Shown: positions 52,556 to 62,305, counted from the stretch's first letter. The stretch: DNA of 64,000 nucleotides from CAYLHF01 sp964383365 (GCA_964383365.1 CAYLHF010000003.1:75834-139833), one strand, 5' to 3'. The notes: generated from the letters alone by a model not told the origin. Translations and numbers: made by a program.

Positions 52556-53683
52556 TCAGCGGGGTCTGAATTCTTTGGGTACTTCGTTTGCCACCCGTTC
52601 GAAGGCCAGATAGCCCGAAAACGTAACACTGTAGGGATCCAGGATGTCTCCTTTGTAATCAACCAGTGCCGGCCCTTTCTCCAGAATGATCCAGGATGTC
52701 TGATAACTAGACCCTCGCTTGGATGTCTGTCCTGACCACTCGTAATAGGAGGGATCCTCGGTCTCACCCATGTAAATTATCTCCGTATACCCATCGAAAT
52801 CCAGCAGTTTTTCGGAAGGAGTTTTCCCGGGTTTCAGGAGACTTGCAGGTTCCACCGGAAATCGTTGATTGCTCATCCCGGATGATCCGGAGAACGTATC
52901 TCCGCGCATGGCCTGCATTCCGGGTCTGCTATAGGTTTTGAATCCCTGTCGCTCCGTTCTACCCTTCAGAAGGGCGAGTAGAAAGTGCCGGAACGAGCCC
53001 ATGAAGGCTATCTTTCGATTCTGTTTCCAGCGCAGTGCCTCCTCGGAAGACGCAGGTTCCATTTCTTCGAACAAGGGTTCGCCATCGTACTGAGTACGAC
53101 GGGCCTCCTGCTTAAAATCTTTCAAAAAATACTGGATCCGGTACCCGAGGGCTTGATTTTCGATAATGAGAGGCTCGGAGGCCATCGCTTTAAAGGTGCC
53201 TCGTTTAACTTCAAAATCCAGTACCTCAGGATTAACAATCGTTGTCTCCATGGCGTTTGGAGTCTCTCCGATAAACATGGAAGTAAACTTTTCGAGTCGT
53301 TGTTGCCATTTTTCATCCCGTTCTGCTTCGACGACCACTTCTCCAATCTCGATTACCGTTGGTTTCAACTTGAAGTCGAATGTGTAGACCTGTGACGATC
53401 GCAGGAGAATATCCCTGAAATCCGGTTCGAATCCCAGCATGGATACGTACAGACGATGTGCTCCGGTGGGTACGCGTTCGAGCCGGTATCGGCCATTGGA
53501 ATCCGTCGTCGTACCCATCATGGACGCAGCGATAAAGACGTTGGCCCCGACGAGACTTTCACCCGTCTCGGCATCAACCACTGTTCCGGTCAGGATGGTG
53601 GGCGCATTCGGTTGTGCGTGCACGCGGGGGGCCAGACATACGGAAACGAGTGTGAGAAGCAGAATTCTTGTGTTCATTCGCAT
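52556..53683 (-). CDS. Exported carboxypeptidase-regulatory-like domain protein
   Basis: A 375-residue exported protein with signal peptide MRMNTRILLLTLVSVCLAPRVHA. Residues about 25-105 form a carboxypeptidase-regulatory-like (CarboxypepD_reg) beta-sandwich: LTGTVVDAETGESLVGANVFI ... MGTTTDSNGRYRLERVPTGAHRLYVSMLGFEP. The remaining ~270 residues (EIGEVVVEAERDEKWQQRLEKF onward) follow a pattern seen in many Bacteroidota surface proteins, sometimes linked to DUF5686-like barrels, but without a barrel here. ATG 53683 is used because it gives a clean signal peptide; ATG 53734 is longer by 17 residues. Role unknown. Confidence 0.78.
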   Translation of the reverse strand: MRMNTRILLLTLVSVCLAPRVHAQPNAPTILTGTVVDAETGESLVGANVFIAASMMGTTTDSNGRYRLERVPTGAHRLYVSMLGFEPDFRDILLRSSQVYTFDFKLKPTVIEIGEVVVEAERDEKWQQRLEKFTSMFIGETPNAMETTIVNPEVLDFEVKRGTFKAMASEPLIIENQALGYRIQYFLKDFKQEARRTQYDGEPLFEEMEPASSEEALRWKQNRKIAFMGSFRHFLLALLKGRTERQGFKTYSRPGMQAMRGDTFSGSSGMSNQRFPVEPASLLKPGKTPSEKLLDFDGYTEIIYMGETEDPSYYEWSGQTSKRGSSYQTSWIILEKGPALVDYKGDILDPYSVTFSGYLAFERVANEVPKEFRPR

Positions 53684-53901
53684 AATGTTCCGGGAAGGTT
53701 TTACAGCAAGCTCATTCTGATGTCGCTCTATCAAAGATTGCGCCCGGTAGCGAGAAGGCGCTGAGAATTACCCTTTAGGTGCTCCGTAGACGCTCCCTGT
53801 TTCGTTGGAAGCGACAATACATCGACGTCTGTGTTCGTAAAGTACAAAGAACGTCCACATCTCTGGTCAGCGCATCCACCCGTCCTTGGCGCGGGGATCC
53901 G

Positions 53902-55884
53902 TCAAGAAGCCGCGTCTCGGATGGCATCGAGTGTATCTGGATTTTCGAGACTGGATATGTCTCCAAGTGAATTTCCGAGATAAACCGATTTGATGAGGCG
54001 TCTGATTACTTTGGCATTCCGGGTCTTTGGAAGTGCCTTTGTGAAAGCGACGAACCGTGGCTTCAGTGGTTTACCGAGTTCCCTGGTGACCGAATTCATG
54101 ATAGCACTGCGCAATCGATCCGTCGGGTCGACGCCTTCCTGAAGGACACAGTATATAGCCAGTTCCTCGCCTTTGACAGGGTGGGGGATACCGATGGCAG
54201 CCGACTCAACGACCTCCGGATGGGCATTGACGAGCGCTTCGGCTTCGGCCGGCCCGAGACGTTTTCCAGCTACTTTGATGGTATCATCGCTTCTGCCCAG
54301 AATGTACCACAGGCCGTCTTCGTCAATGGCTGCGAAATCTCCGTGCACCCAGAATCCGGGGATTTGCTTCCAGTACGATTCGCGATACCGCTCATTGTCG
54401 TTCCAGAATCCCCGGGTCATACCGATCCAGGGTCCCCGAATGACCAGTTCGCCTACCGAATTCCGGACCGGCTTACCTGACTCGTCCACTACATCCGCAT
54501 CCATTCCTGGCACCGGCCCTGAGAAGGCACAGGTCTTCAAGGGCCTGAAAAAATTTCCGCAGACGATCCCGCCACTTATTTCCGTCCCCCCCGAGTAGTT
54601 CAGAATCGGTTTCCTGGACTCAAGTACGTTCTCAAACAACCAAAGCCAGGACTCCGGATCCCAGGGGCTTCCGGTGCTGGCTACCGCGCGGAGAGAACTG
54701 ACATCGTGTTGCTGGACCGGCCCCGTACCGTGGATCATCAGAGCGCGTATCAGGACCGGAGAGATCCCCAGGTGGGTGATTGCATGGTCCTCGACGAGCT
54801 TCCAGACACGGTCTTTGTCTGGATAATCGGGTGCACCATCAAAAAACACCATTTCCGCACCGGCGAGCAGAGTACCGAAAACAAGCCATGGCCCCATCAT
54901 CCATCCCATATCGGTCATCCAGAACATCGTCTCTCCACGCTTCAGGTCCATTGAATGAATCATGTCCTGAGCGGCTTTGACTGGAAACCCGCAATGGGTA
55001 TGAACGGCCCCTTTCGGACGCCCGGTTGTCCCGGATGTATAGATGATCATGAGCGTGTCTTCGGCAGCCGTATCGGCATATTCGGCTTCGATAGGCTGAT
55101 CAGGAACCACATCGTGCCACCAGATGTCTCGGTTGGGCACCCAGTGTTTCGGGACGACGCCAGTCCTGCACACGACGAGCACGGTGGAGACGGTCGGGCA
55201 GTCATCGAGTGCTTCGTCCAGCACGTGTTTCAGTTCGATATTTTTCCCCCTTCTGAAAAAACCGTCAGCAGTGATCACCGCGCGCGCCGAAGCGTCATTC
55301 AATCGGGTGGAAACGGCTCCTGGTCCGTATCCGCTGAACAGCGGGAGAATAATCCCGCCGATTTTTATGATGGCGAGAAAGGCAACGACGAGTTCCGGGG
55401 TCATCGGCATGTAGAGCCCTACAGCACTTCCTTTTCCAATACCGAGTTCAAGTAGTGCATTGGCACACCGATTGACTTCTTCCAGCAGTTCGCGATACGT
55501 GTACGTGAGTGTCGAACCCTCTTCACCTTCCCATACAAAAGCCTTCTGATCAGCGACTGGCGTGGATATCCATTTCTCGAGACAGTTGAATACGATGTTC
55601 ATTCTTCCGTCAACGCACCACGTCGGGAAGGCGGGGTCACTTTGAACGAGGACATCGCTGTATGGGACCTGAAACTGAATGCCCAGATCGTCGAGCACAG
55701 CGCCCCAGAACCATTCGGGATCATTAACGGAGCGGTCCTGGAGGTCGTCAAGTGAGTCCAGATGATGGCGGACCATGAATCTGTTCAGATTGCTCGATTC
55801 AATCCACTCTGAATTGGGCGTCCAGACCACGGGTTGTCCGAACGGAAAGGATGGTTCATTCTGGATTTGCAGATCTTCGGTCAT
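53902..55884 (-). CDS. AMP-forming acyl-CoA synthetase (acetyl/acetoacetyl-CoA synthetase-like)
   Basis: Activates a carboxylic acid to its CoA ester via an acyl-AMP. The P-loop motif MIIYTSGTTGRPKGAVHTH, the NYSGGTE core A5 motif, HGDFAAIDEDGLWYILGRSDDTIKVAGKR (A7-A8 hinge), and PKTRNAKVIRR with the catalytic, acetylatable Lys near the end are all present. At 660 residues it has the long form of acetyl-CoA/acetoacetyl-CoA synthetases with an N-terminal ACAS_N-like region. The substrate (acetate, propionate, acetoacetate) is not determined. It diverges from the inositol synthase gene. Confidence 0.9.
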   Translation of the reverse strand: MTEDLQIQNEPSFPFGQPVVWTPNSEWIESSNLNRFMVRHHLDSLDDLQDRSVNDPEWFWGAVLDDLGIQFQVPYSDVLVQSDPAFPTWCVDGRMNIVFNCLEKWISTPVADQKAFVWEGEEGSTLTYTYRELLEEVNRCANALLELGIGKGSAVGLYMPMTPELVVAFLAIIKIGGIILPLFSGYGPGAVSTRLNDASARAVITADGFFRRGKNIELKHVLDEALDDCPTVSTVLVVCRTGVVPKHWVPNRDIWWHDVVPDQPIEAEYADTAAEDTLMIIYTSGTTGRPKGAVHTHCGFPVKAAQDMIHSMDLKRGETMFWMTDMGWMMGPWLVFGTLLAGAEMVFFDGAPDYPDKDRVWKLVEDHAITHLGISPVLIRALMIHGTGPVQQHDVSSLRAVASTGSPWDPESWLWLFENVLESRKPILNYSGGTEISGGIVCGNFFRPLKTCAFSGPVPGMDADVVDESGKPVRNSVGELVIRGPWIGMTRGFWNDNERYRESYWKQIPGFWVHGDFAAIDEDGLWYILGRSDDTIKVAGKRLGPAEAEALVNAHPEVVESAAIGIPHPVKGEELAIYCVLQEGVDPTDRLRSAIMNSVTRELGKPLKPRFVAFTKALPKTRNAKVIRRLIKSVYLGNSLGDISSLENPDTLDAIRDAAS

Positions 55885-56103
55885 CAGTTGCGTAACGTTG
55901 GGAGTCGGGTTGTAACCACTTCAGTGTATGATTCACTCCGGTAATCGTTTCGGTCGAAAGGATCGGCCCTTTCGGATCGCGAAAAGACTGCGAACACACC
56001 ACTGTTATGTGACCAAAGTGTTATCTTTAGCGGCTTGATTATTACCGTGAGCAGTCATGGATTGCTCCTTTTCTAATGAATTGAATGTTCGGGTGGTTTA
56101 CAT

Positions 56104-57426
56104 ATGAGTTCTGTTTCGAGCATAAGCCCTCATGAGGGCAAATTACTTGTTTTGCTCCCGGGAATGGGTGCGGTAGCAACGACGTTCATGGCCGGTGTCG
56201 AGGCCGTTCGTACGGGAATAGCCTCTCCAATTGGTTCTGTTTCGCAGATGCAGACGATTCGTCTGGGACAGCGGAGCGAGAACAGAAATCCATTGATTCG
56301 AGATTTTGTCGATCTGGCACCGCTGTCCGACATCGAATTTGCCGGCTGGGACGTCTTCGATGACAACGCATATGAGGCGGCTGTCCGGGCCGATGTGCTG
56401 GACGCAAAGCATCTGGATCCGTTGAAAGGATTTCTGGAGACGATCTCACCCATGCCTGCCGTCTTCGATCAGCAGTATGTTAAACGGCTCGACGGTCCCA
56501 ATGTGAAACAGGCGCCGACCAAATATGATCTGGCGGAGGCACTTCGCGAGGACATACGGAATAAATTGGACGAGACCGGTTCGAGCCGTGCCGTCATGGT
56601 CTGGTGTGGGTCTACCGAGGTCTATCTCCGCCCGACCGACGTTCACGCGACTCCAGATACGTTCATCGATGGTCTGAAGAACAATGACTATTCGATTTCT
56701 CCGGCCCAGATTTATGCCTATGCGGCGATCATGGAAGGGATTCCGTATGCGAATGGCGCTCCCAATCTCTCAGCAGATTCGCCCGCCCTCGAGGCACTCG
56801 CTCTGAATAGGGGGGTCCCGATTTCCGGCAAGGACTTCAAGACCGGCCAGACCCTTTTGAAGACCATCCTCGCTCCGGGCTTCAAGACCAGAATGCTTGG
56901 AATCGACGGTTGGTTTTCAACGAACATCCTCGGCAACCGGGACGGTGAAGTGCTGGATGATCCGGACAGTTTCAAGTCGAAAGAGGTCACGAAGCAGGGA
57001 GTACTCGGGACCATCCTGCAGCCAGAACTCTATCCGGAGCTTTATGGCGATCTGTACCACAAGATCCGTATCAATTACTATCCGCCGCGTGGCGATGCCA
57101 AGGAAGGGTGGGACAACATTGATATTGTAGGCTGGCTCGGATACAAGATGCAGATCAAAGTCGATTTTCTGTGTCGTGATTCCATCCTTGCAGCTCCGAT
57201 CGTTCTGGACCTGGCGCTCTTCATGGATGTCGCCGGTCGTTCCGGGCTATCGGGGATCCAGGAGTGGCTGTCCTTCTTCTTCAAGGGGCCTCATGTCAAA
57301 GAGGGACACGTCCAGGAACATGATATTTTCATTCAGCACGTTCGTCTGAAGAACACGCTCCGGGTACTCGCCGGTGAAGAACCGGTCACGCACTTGTCCG
57401 AGAATTACTCTCTCGAGCATCTCTAG
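56104..57426 (+). CDS. ino1: Inositol-3-phosphate synthase
   Basis: Converts glucose-6-phosphate to 1L-myo-inositol 1-phosphate (inositol-3-phosphate), NAD-dependent. The NAD region LLVLLPGMGAVATTFMAGV lies at 14-32, with VMVWCGSTEVYL, SGKDFKTGQTLLKTIL (catalytic Lys-rich loop), FSTNILGNRDG and YPPRGDAKEGWDNIDIVGWLG. Length 440 is typical of the bacterial form. Start ATG 56104. The next gene starts 7 bp after the stop and encodes a probable cytidylyltransferase for its product, so the two form an operon. A near-consensus -7 box (TATCTTTA, 56022-56029) precedes it. Confidence 0.94.
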   Translation: MSSVSSISPHEGKLLVLLPGMGAVATTFMAGVEAVRTGIASPIGSVSQMQTIRLGQRSENRNPLIRDFVDLAPLSDIEFAGWDVFDDNAYEAAVRADVLDAKHLDPLKGFLETISPMPAVFDQQYVKRLDGPNVKQAPTKYDLAEALREDIRNKLDETGSSRAVMVWCGSTEVYLRPTDVHATPDTFIDGLKNNDYSISPAQIYAYAAIMEGIPYANGAPNLSADSPALEALALNRGVPISGKDFKTGQTLLKTILAPGFKTRMLGIDGWFSTNILGNRDGEVLDDPDSFKSKEVTKQGVLGTILQPELYPELYGDLYHKIRINYYPPRGDAKEGWDNIDIVGWLGYKMQIKVDFLCRDSILAAPIVLDLALFMDVAGRSGLSGIQEWLSFFFKGPHVKEGHVQEHDIFIQHVRLKNTLRVLAGEEPVTHLSENYSLEHL

Positions 57427-57433
57427 CAGGTCT

Positions 57434-58198
57434 GTGAATATCCGAAGGGAAGAATCGGCGGCGGGACAGCTGACCGGCGTCGTACTTGCTGCTGGTTTTG
57501 GCTCCCGGCTTGCCGGCGTGTCAGATACGACACAGTTAAAACCGCTGACGCCAGTTGCGGGCAGGCCGCTCATGGCTCGAACGCTGACCAGTCTGTCCGT
57601 GGCCGGTTGCGACCGGGTCGTGGTTGTCGTCGGCTACTGTGGCGCCGAGATTCGAGATGCTATCCTGAGTCTTCCACATGGAGAGATGCACGTGGAGATT
57701 GTAGAGAATGATCTTTTCAATCTGTCCAACGGCGTTTCTGTCCTGAAAGCAGCGCCGTTTTTATCCGGCAGATTCCTTCTGACGATGGCAGATCATGTAT
57801 TCAGTGATGATGTCATGCGTCTGGCCGGATCGCACCATCCTCCAGCCGGGGGAGCAACATTGCTCATCGATCGAAAACTGGATACGATTTTCGATATGGA
57901 TGATGCCACCAAGGTGCTATCGAACGGAGATCGTATTCAGGAGATCGGTAAAGAAATTGACCCATTCGACTGTGTTGACACGGGACTGTTTGTCTGTACG
58001 GATGGGTTGATATCGGCTCTCCAGTGCGTCTTCGAGGAAAAGGGCGATGCGAGTCTGTCGGAAGGTGTCGCGCGCCTGGCAACAGCAGAAAGAATGACTA
58101 TTCTGGATATTGACGACGGGTTCTGGCAGGATGTCGATACTCCGGAGATGCTCAGGGAAGCAGAGCGCAGACTAGGTCGTATGGAAAAAGGGTGCTGA
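57434..58198 (+). CDS. Nucleotidyltransferase, probable CTP:inositol-1-phosphate cytidylyltransferase
   Basis: Sugar-nucleotidyltransferase fold (254 residues from GTG 57434, 7 bp after the ino1 stop). Motif GVVLAAGFGSRL at 15-26, Lys36 in QLKPL, NLSNGVSVLKA at 96-106 and LLTMADHVFSD with metal-binding Asp120 closely follow the pattern of archaeal and thermophile CTP:inositol-1-phosphate cytidylyltransferases (asparagine-glycine then an FxLxMxDHv loop). The operon with inositol-3-phosphate synthase supplies the substrate directly. The enzyme would make CDP-inositol, a precursor of di-myo-inositol phosphate (a compatible solute) or of inositol lipids. The second step, a CDP-alcohol phosphotransferase, is not in the window. 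An alternative is a phosphocholine- or sugar-specific relative. Confidence 0.75.
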   Translation: MNIRREESAAGQLTGVVLAAGFGSRLAGVSDTTQLKPLTPVAGRPLMARTLTSLSVAGCDRVVVVVGYCGAEIRDAILSLPHGEMHVEIVENDLFNLSNGVSVLKAAPFLSGRFLLTMADHVFSDDVMRLAGSHHPPAGGATLLIDRKLDTIFDMDDATKVLSNGDRIQEIGKEIDPFDCVDTGLFVCTDGLISALQCVFEEKGDASLSEGVARLATAERMTILDIDDGFWQDVDTPEMLREAERRLGRMEKGC

Positions 58199-58279
58199 GA
58201 TTTACCGAAAACCAAAGGCAACGCTCGACGTTGTAGCCGATCCGAACGCAATCAGAACGTGTACTCATTTCTTACAACC

Positions 58280-59641
58280 ATGACTGGCTGGACTCGATAT
58301 ATATGCCGTATGCTCTCTCTGACCGGAGTGCTCATTCTTTCATCATGTGCCGGATCTGATTCGGGTGGTGGTTCCGGATTGGTTCTCGACGCGTTCGAAG
58401 GCCGGGACGCAGGAAATCCGACGGAGCTGCACGTCTTCCGGGACGATCTGTATTTACAATTGAATGATGTCGATCGGGGTATCGAATTATGGAAATATGA
58501 CGGGAATACGATTGCGCTGGTTGATGACCTTACCCCGGGGGCAGGTCCGTCTATTCCTGCCCGGCTGACATCCTTCCAGGGTCAGCTATTCTATACGGCG
58601 ATGAAGGATCCGTACGGGAGGGAGTTGTTTCGACTCAATAACGGGCGAGGCCAACTTCTCAAAGACATTGCCGAGGGGCCGAACAGCGCGAATCCTGCCG
58701 AAATGACTCCGTTCGGAGATCGACTCGTGTTCAGAGCCAATGATGCCATTACAGGGTTTGAGCTGTGGGAATGGGATGGACAATCAGTCCATCAGGTGGC
58801 CGATTTGACCGCTGGACCTGGAAGTTCCAGTCCGCGTTTCTTCGCCGTCTATCACGATACGCTCTTTTTTGCAGCCGATCAGGATGACATCGGTACCGAA
58901 CTGTTCAGTTATGACGGCGAGCATGTGGCGTTGGTCATGGATATAAATCCGGGGCAGACAGGATCGCGGCCGAGTGAGTTCACTGTATTTAATGACCGCC
59001 TGTATTTCTGGGCGTACACGGCAGACACGGGTGTTGAACTCTGGCAAATTGATGGTCAGACCGTCTCGCTGGCAAAGGACATCAATCCCGGTACAGACGG
59101 GTCCAATCCCAGAAATTTTTCCGTCGTCAACGACCGGATGTATTTTTCAGCCACAGACGCGACCCATGGAGCCGAGATGTGGATGGTCGAAGGAGACGAT
59201 ATTTCCATGGTAACCGAGATCCGGGAAGGCAGCGCAGGAAGCCATATCGGTTTTCCGGTCATTAACGGTGACGATCTCTTGTTTCCGGCCGATGATGGCG
59301 TGCACGGGCTCGAACTGTGGCACTTATTGGACGGAAAAGCATCTTTGGTCGCAGACATCATCGAAGGGCCTGAAGGCGCCGGTCCTCATTCGTTGGGTGT
59401 GTATAAAGGCTGGGTATATTTTGCGGCGCGGACCATCGCCGAGGGTGCTGAATTGTGGCGTTCAAATGGAACTGAAACACAGTTTCTCGTAGACATCATG
59501 GAAGGAGAGAGGAGTTCGACGCCGAGTGATTTCCATGGCGTAAAAGACCAGATCTGTTTTTCAGCCGCTGATGAGCCGCATGGACGGGAACTGTGGTGTT
59601 TCCGGATTGATGAATTTGACCCGATCAGAACGATTCGGTGA
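58280..59641 (+). CDS. ELWxxDG-repeat lipoprotein (hyalin/beta-propeller-like)
   Basis: Exported lipoprotein with signal core MLSLTGVLILSS and lipobox SSC. The mature part is at least eight copies of a ~45-residue repeat with the form (E)LWxxDG...LVxDIxPG...(P)...xxDxLYFxA, for example ELWKYDGN, ELWEWDGQ, ELFSYDGE, ELWQIDGQ, EMWMVEGD and ELWRSNGT. Such repeats fold as beta-propeller-like blades and occur in large adhesins and surface proteins. It sits 81 bp after the cytidylyltransferase gene on the same strand and may belong to that operon. Start uncertain: GTG 58259, ATG 58280 or ATG 58310. Function unknown. Confidence 0.8.
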   Translation: MTGWTRYICRMLSLTGVLILSSCAGSDSGGGSGLVLDAFEGRDAGNPTELHVFRDDLYLQLNDVDRGIELWKYDGNTIALVDDLTPGAGPSIPARLTSFQGQLFYTAMKDPYGRELFRLNNGRGQLLKDIAEGPNSANPAEMTPFGDRLVFRANDAITGFELWEWDGQSVHQVADLTAGPGSSSPRFFAVYHDTLFFAADQDDIGTELFSYDGEHVALVMDINPGQTGSRPSEFTVFNDRLYFWAYTADTGVELWQIDGQTVSLAKDINPGTDGSNPRNFSVVNDRMYFSATDATHGAEMWMVEGDDISMVTEIREGSAGSHIGFPVINGDDLLFPADDGVHGLELWHLLDGKASLVADIIEGPEGAGPHSLGVYKGWVYFAARTIAEGAELWRSNGTETQFLVDIMEGERSSTPSDFHGVKDQICFSAADEPHGRELWCFRIDEFDPIRTIR

Positions 59642-59712
59642 CACGTGAGGCTCGTATCAATCGGTGAACCATGGGCGGGCGGTTTGCCTGCGACCCGGGT
59701 CAGGATGGCGTG

Positions 59713-60900
59713 TCATCGACCGTTTGACGGATGATCCGATGGTTCAGGCTGCCAGGAGAAAATGTATTCCTTGTCCTCTATCCCCAGAGCTGTCTCGGTC
59801 AGTTTGAGAGGCCTGAACGTATCGACCATTACGGCCAGTTCTTCCGTCCGGACCTTTCCGATACTGGCCTCGACCGTCCCCGGGTGAGGACCGTGTGCGA
59901 TCCCGCCCGGATGCAGCGTAAACGATCCACTACTGATCCCTTTTCGGCTCATGAAGTTTCCTTTGGCGTAATAAAGGACTTCATCGGAGTCGATGTTTGA
60001 ATGGTTATATGGGGCCGGGATGCCTTCCGGATGGTAATCGTACATTCTGGGTACAAACGAACAGATGACGAAATTATGTCCTTCGAAATGTTGATGGATC
60101 GGGGGCGGAAGGTGGACCCGTCCGGTTATCGGTTCGAAATCATGAATGGACGTTGCGTACGGGTACATAAATCCGTCCCATCCGACGAGATCGAACGGAT
60201 GGTACCGGTAGAACAGGCGATGGTGATATCCATGTTTGGCAATTCGTATCTCGAAGGCTCCTTCCTCGTCGTACGTATTTAATTCAGTCGGTCCGCGAAA
60301 ATCGCGTTCACAGATGGGACTGTGCTCGAGCAACTGCCCGAACGAATTTCGATACCGTTTCGGGGTGTGAATTTCCGAAAACGACTCAATGATCAGCAGG
60401 CGGGGCTGGGAGCTGTCATCAAAATGCCATTGATGGGTAACCGTTCTGGGAACGTGGACGTAGTCCCCTTCCGAGAAGTCAACCCGACCGAATGGACTCT
60501 CCATGTAACCGGAGCCGCTGTGGACGAAAACCATTTCGTCAGCGACGGCATTGCGGTAGAAATAGTCCATCTCGGAAACGGGAGCGCATAGCGCGAGACG
60601 AACATCGTCGTTACCGAGAATATACCGGCGGCCTCCCAGCCAGTCTCCGCCGGGTGCAAGTTCAAATCCTTTCAGGTGTCTGTGATGCAGGAAATCCGAA
60701 GGCAGAAAAGTCACATCTACCGGGATTGGATCCTCTATTCGCTCGACTACGGTCGGAGGATACAGATGATAGGCAATTGACTGAATACCGCTGAAGCCCT
60801 CGGCTCCTATGACCTCTTCACTGTAAAGAGAGCCATCCGGTTTTCTCATTTGCGTATGCCTCTTGTGCGGCACACGGCCCAATTTCATATAGTGTGGCAT
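59713..60900 (-). CDS. hmgA: Homogentisate 1,2-dioxygenase
   Basis: Opens the homogentisate ring to maleylacetoacetate in tyrosine/phenylalanine breakdown. The start MPHYMKLGRVPHKRHTQMRKPDG, LHPGGIAHGPHPGT and HLPPPIHQHFEGHNFVICSFVPR contain the iron-binding His/Glu cluster of the enzyme. About 395 residues from ATG 60900; ATG 60888 is the next possible start and ATG 60942 a longer one. It is directly downstream of the HPPD gene (about 57 bp), whose product is its substrate. Confidence 0.93.
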   Translation of the reverse strand: MPHYMKLGRVPHKRHTQMRKPDGSLYSEEVIGAEGFSGIQSIAYHLYPPTVVERIEDPIPVDVTFLPSDFLHHRHLKGFELAPGGDWLGGRRYILGNDDVRLALCAPVSEMDYFYRNAVADEMVFVHSGSGYMESPFGRVDFSEGDYVHVPRTVTHQWHFDDSSQPRLLIIESFSEIHTPKRYRNSFGQLLEHSPICERDFRGPTELNTYDEEGAFEIRIAKHGYHHRLFYRYHPFDLVGWDGFMYPYATSIHDFEPITGRVHLPPPIHQHFEGHNFVICSFVPRMYDYHPEGIPAPYNHSNIDSDEVLYYAKGNFMSRKGISSGSFTLHPGGIAHGPHPGTVEASIGKVRTEELAVMVDTFRPLKLTETALGIEDKEYIFSWQPEPSDHPSNGR

Positions 60901-60957
60901 GACTGGCGGGGGATGAGTTCTACACGGTACGTATCGGTTCAAGGTCCAGACCCGGAC

Positions 60958-62094
60958 CTAGAGATTTCCTCTCAGTTCCTGTTCTCGTTCGATCGATTCA
61001 AAAAGCGCCTTGAAATTCCCTTTTCCAAATGAGCGGGCTCCCTTTCGCTGAATGATTTCATAAAAAACGGTCGGACGATCCTGAACAGGCTTGGTAAAAA
61101 TCTGAAGGAGATAGCCCTCGTCGTCCCGATCCACGAGGATGCCGAGGTCTCTGAGGTACGATATCTCTTCGTCAATCTCTCCAACTCGTTCTGTCAGCGT
61201 ATCGTAGTAGTCTGTCGGAACATACAGGAATTCTACACCCCGGTCTCGAAGGGCTGTAACGGTCTCGATGATATTGGACGTAGCCATCGCGATATGCTGG
61301 ACACCGGCACCGTGATAAAAGTCCAGATATTCCTGTATTTGACTCTTCTTCCTACCTGAGGCTGGCTCATTGATGGGAAATTTGATTCGGTCATTTCCAT
61401 TCGCCATCACTTTTGACATCAGGGCAGAATACTCAGTGGAAATATCCTTGTCGTCGAATGAGAGCAGATTACGAAACCCGAGTACATCGGAATAGAAATC
61501 GACATACTTGTTCATATCTCCCAGGTGAACATTTCCGACGCAGTGGTCGACGTACCGAAGTCCTGTGGGTGCGGGGTTCCAGAAAGGACTGGTCCTCTCG
61601 ACGAAACCCGGAATAAACAATCCACGGTAATCCGAGCGTTCGACGAACGTATGAATGGTATCACCATACGTCTTGATGGCGGCTATGATGACCGACCCAT
61701 GGTCGTCGGAGAGTTCCTCCGGCGGTCTGATGACGACTGCACCACGTTTTACTGTCTCTTCGAAGGACGATCTGGCGTCGTCAACCCACAGAGCAATGTC
61801 TCGAACCCCGTCACCGTGCTTTTTTACATGGTCGGCTACAGGCGAATCGGGGTGAAGTGCAGAGGTGAGCACGAACCGGATTTTATCCTGTTGTAGCAGA
61901 TAACTTGTCGCATCGCGATCGCCCGTTTCCAACCCCCTGTATCCCACGATCTGAAATCCGAAAGCGCTCTGGTAATAGTGTGCTGACTGCTTCGCATTTC
62001 CCACATAAAACTCGACGTAATCGGTCCCGTTGATGGGCAGAAAGTCAACGTGTTGACCCGATTGGGCCGGTGCATTCAAGGTAGTCGTTGCCAT
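60958..62094 (-). CDS. hppD: 4-Hydroxyphenylpyruvate dioxygenase
   Basis: Fe(II)-dependent enzyme that converts 4-hydroxyphenylpyruvate to homogentisate. Two VOC-type halves; iron ligands lie in YVDHCVGNVHLG (His), GVQHIAMATSN (His) and TVFYEIIQRKG (Glu). The C-terminal FGKGNFKALFESIEREQ is a strong family signature. ATG 62094 is used because it starts MATTTLNAPAQ; an ATG at 62103 adds three residues. Fumarylacetoacetase is not in the window. With hmgA downstream it gives two consecutive steps of tyrosine degradation. Confidence 0.95.
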   Translation of the reverse strand: MATTTLNAPAQSGQHVDFLPINGTDYVEFYVGNAKQSAHYYQSAFGFQIVGYRGLETGDRDATSYLLQQDKIRFVLTSALHPDSPVADHVKKHGDGVRDIALWVDDARSSFEETVKRGAVVIRPPEELSDDHGSVIIAAIKTYGDTIHTFVERSDYRGLFIPGFVERTSPFWNPAPTGLRYVDHCVGNVHLGDMNKYVDFYSDVLGFRNLLSFDDKDISTEYSALMSKVMANGNDRIKFPINEPASGRKKSQIQEYLDFYHGAGVQHIAMATSNIIETVTALRDRGVEFLYVPTDYYDTLTERVGEIDEEISYLRDLGILVDRDDEGYLLQIFTKPVQDRPTVFYEIIQRKGARSFGKGNFKALFESIEREQELRGNL

Positions 62095-62305
62095 TTCGAA
62101 CAATTCTTATGGTGGTGTGCCTGCAGCTTCCGGTCTTCTTCAAGCGAAGAAATTCCCCTCCAGCGTACACCGATTGGTTCTCAACGTTCCGATGCCGCAC
62201 ACGGTGCACTATCGATCGGGACATAGATTCCCTGACTCGATGCATCATCCATACGAAGCGGGCGTACGATGGCCTGCACCACCGTGAAACCGACGTATCC
62301 AGTCC

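Noticed and set aside
53420..53436. A T-loop-like GGTTCGAATCCC stretch that recalls a tRNA.
   Set aside because: It lies inside the carboxypeptidase-regulatory gene, and no matching acceptor or anticodon arms are present.
59692..59701. 10-bp palindrome GACCCGGGTC before hmgA's stop.
   Set aside because: Too short and no T-tract; a palindrome of this size is expected by chance in 64 kb.
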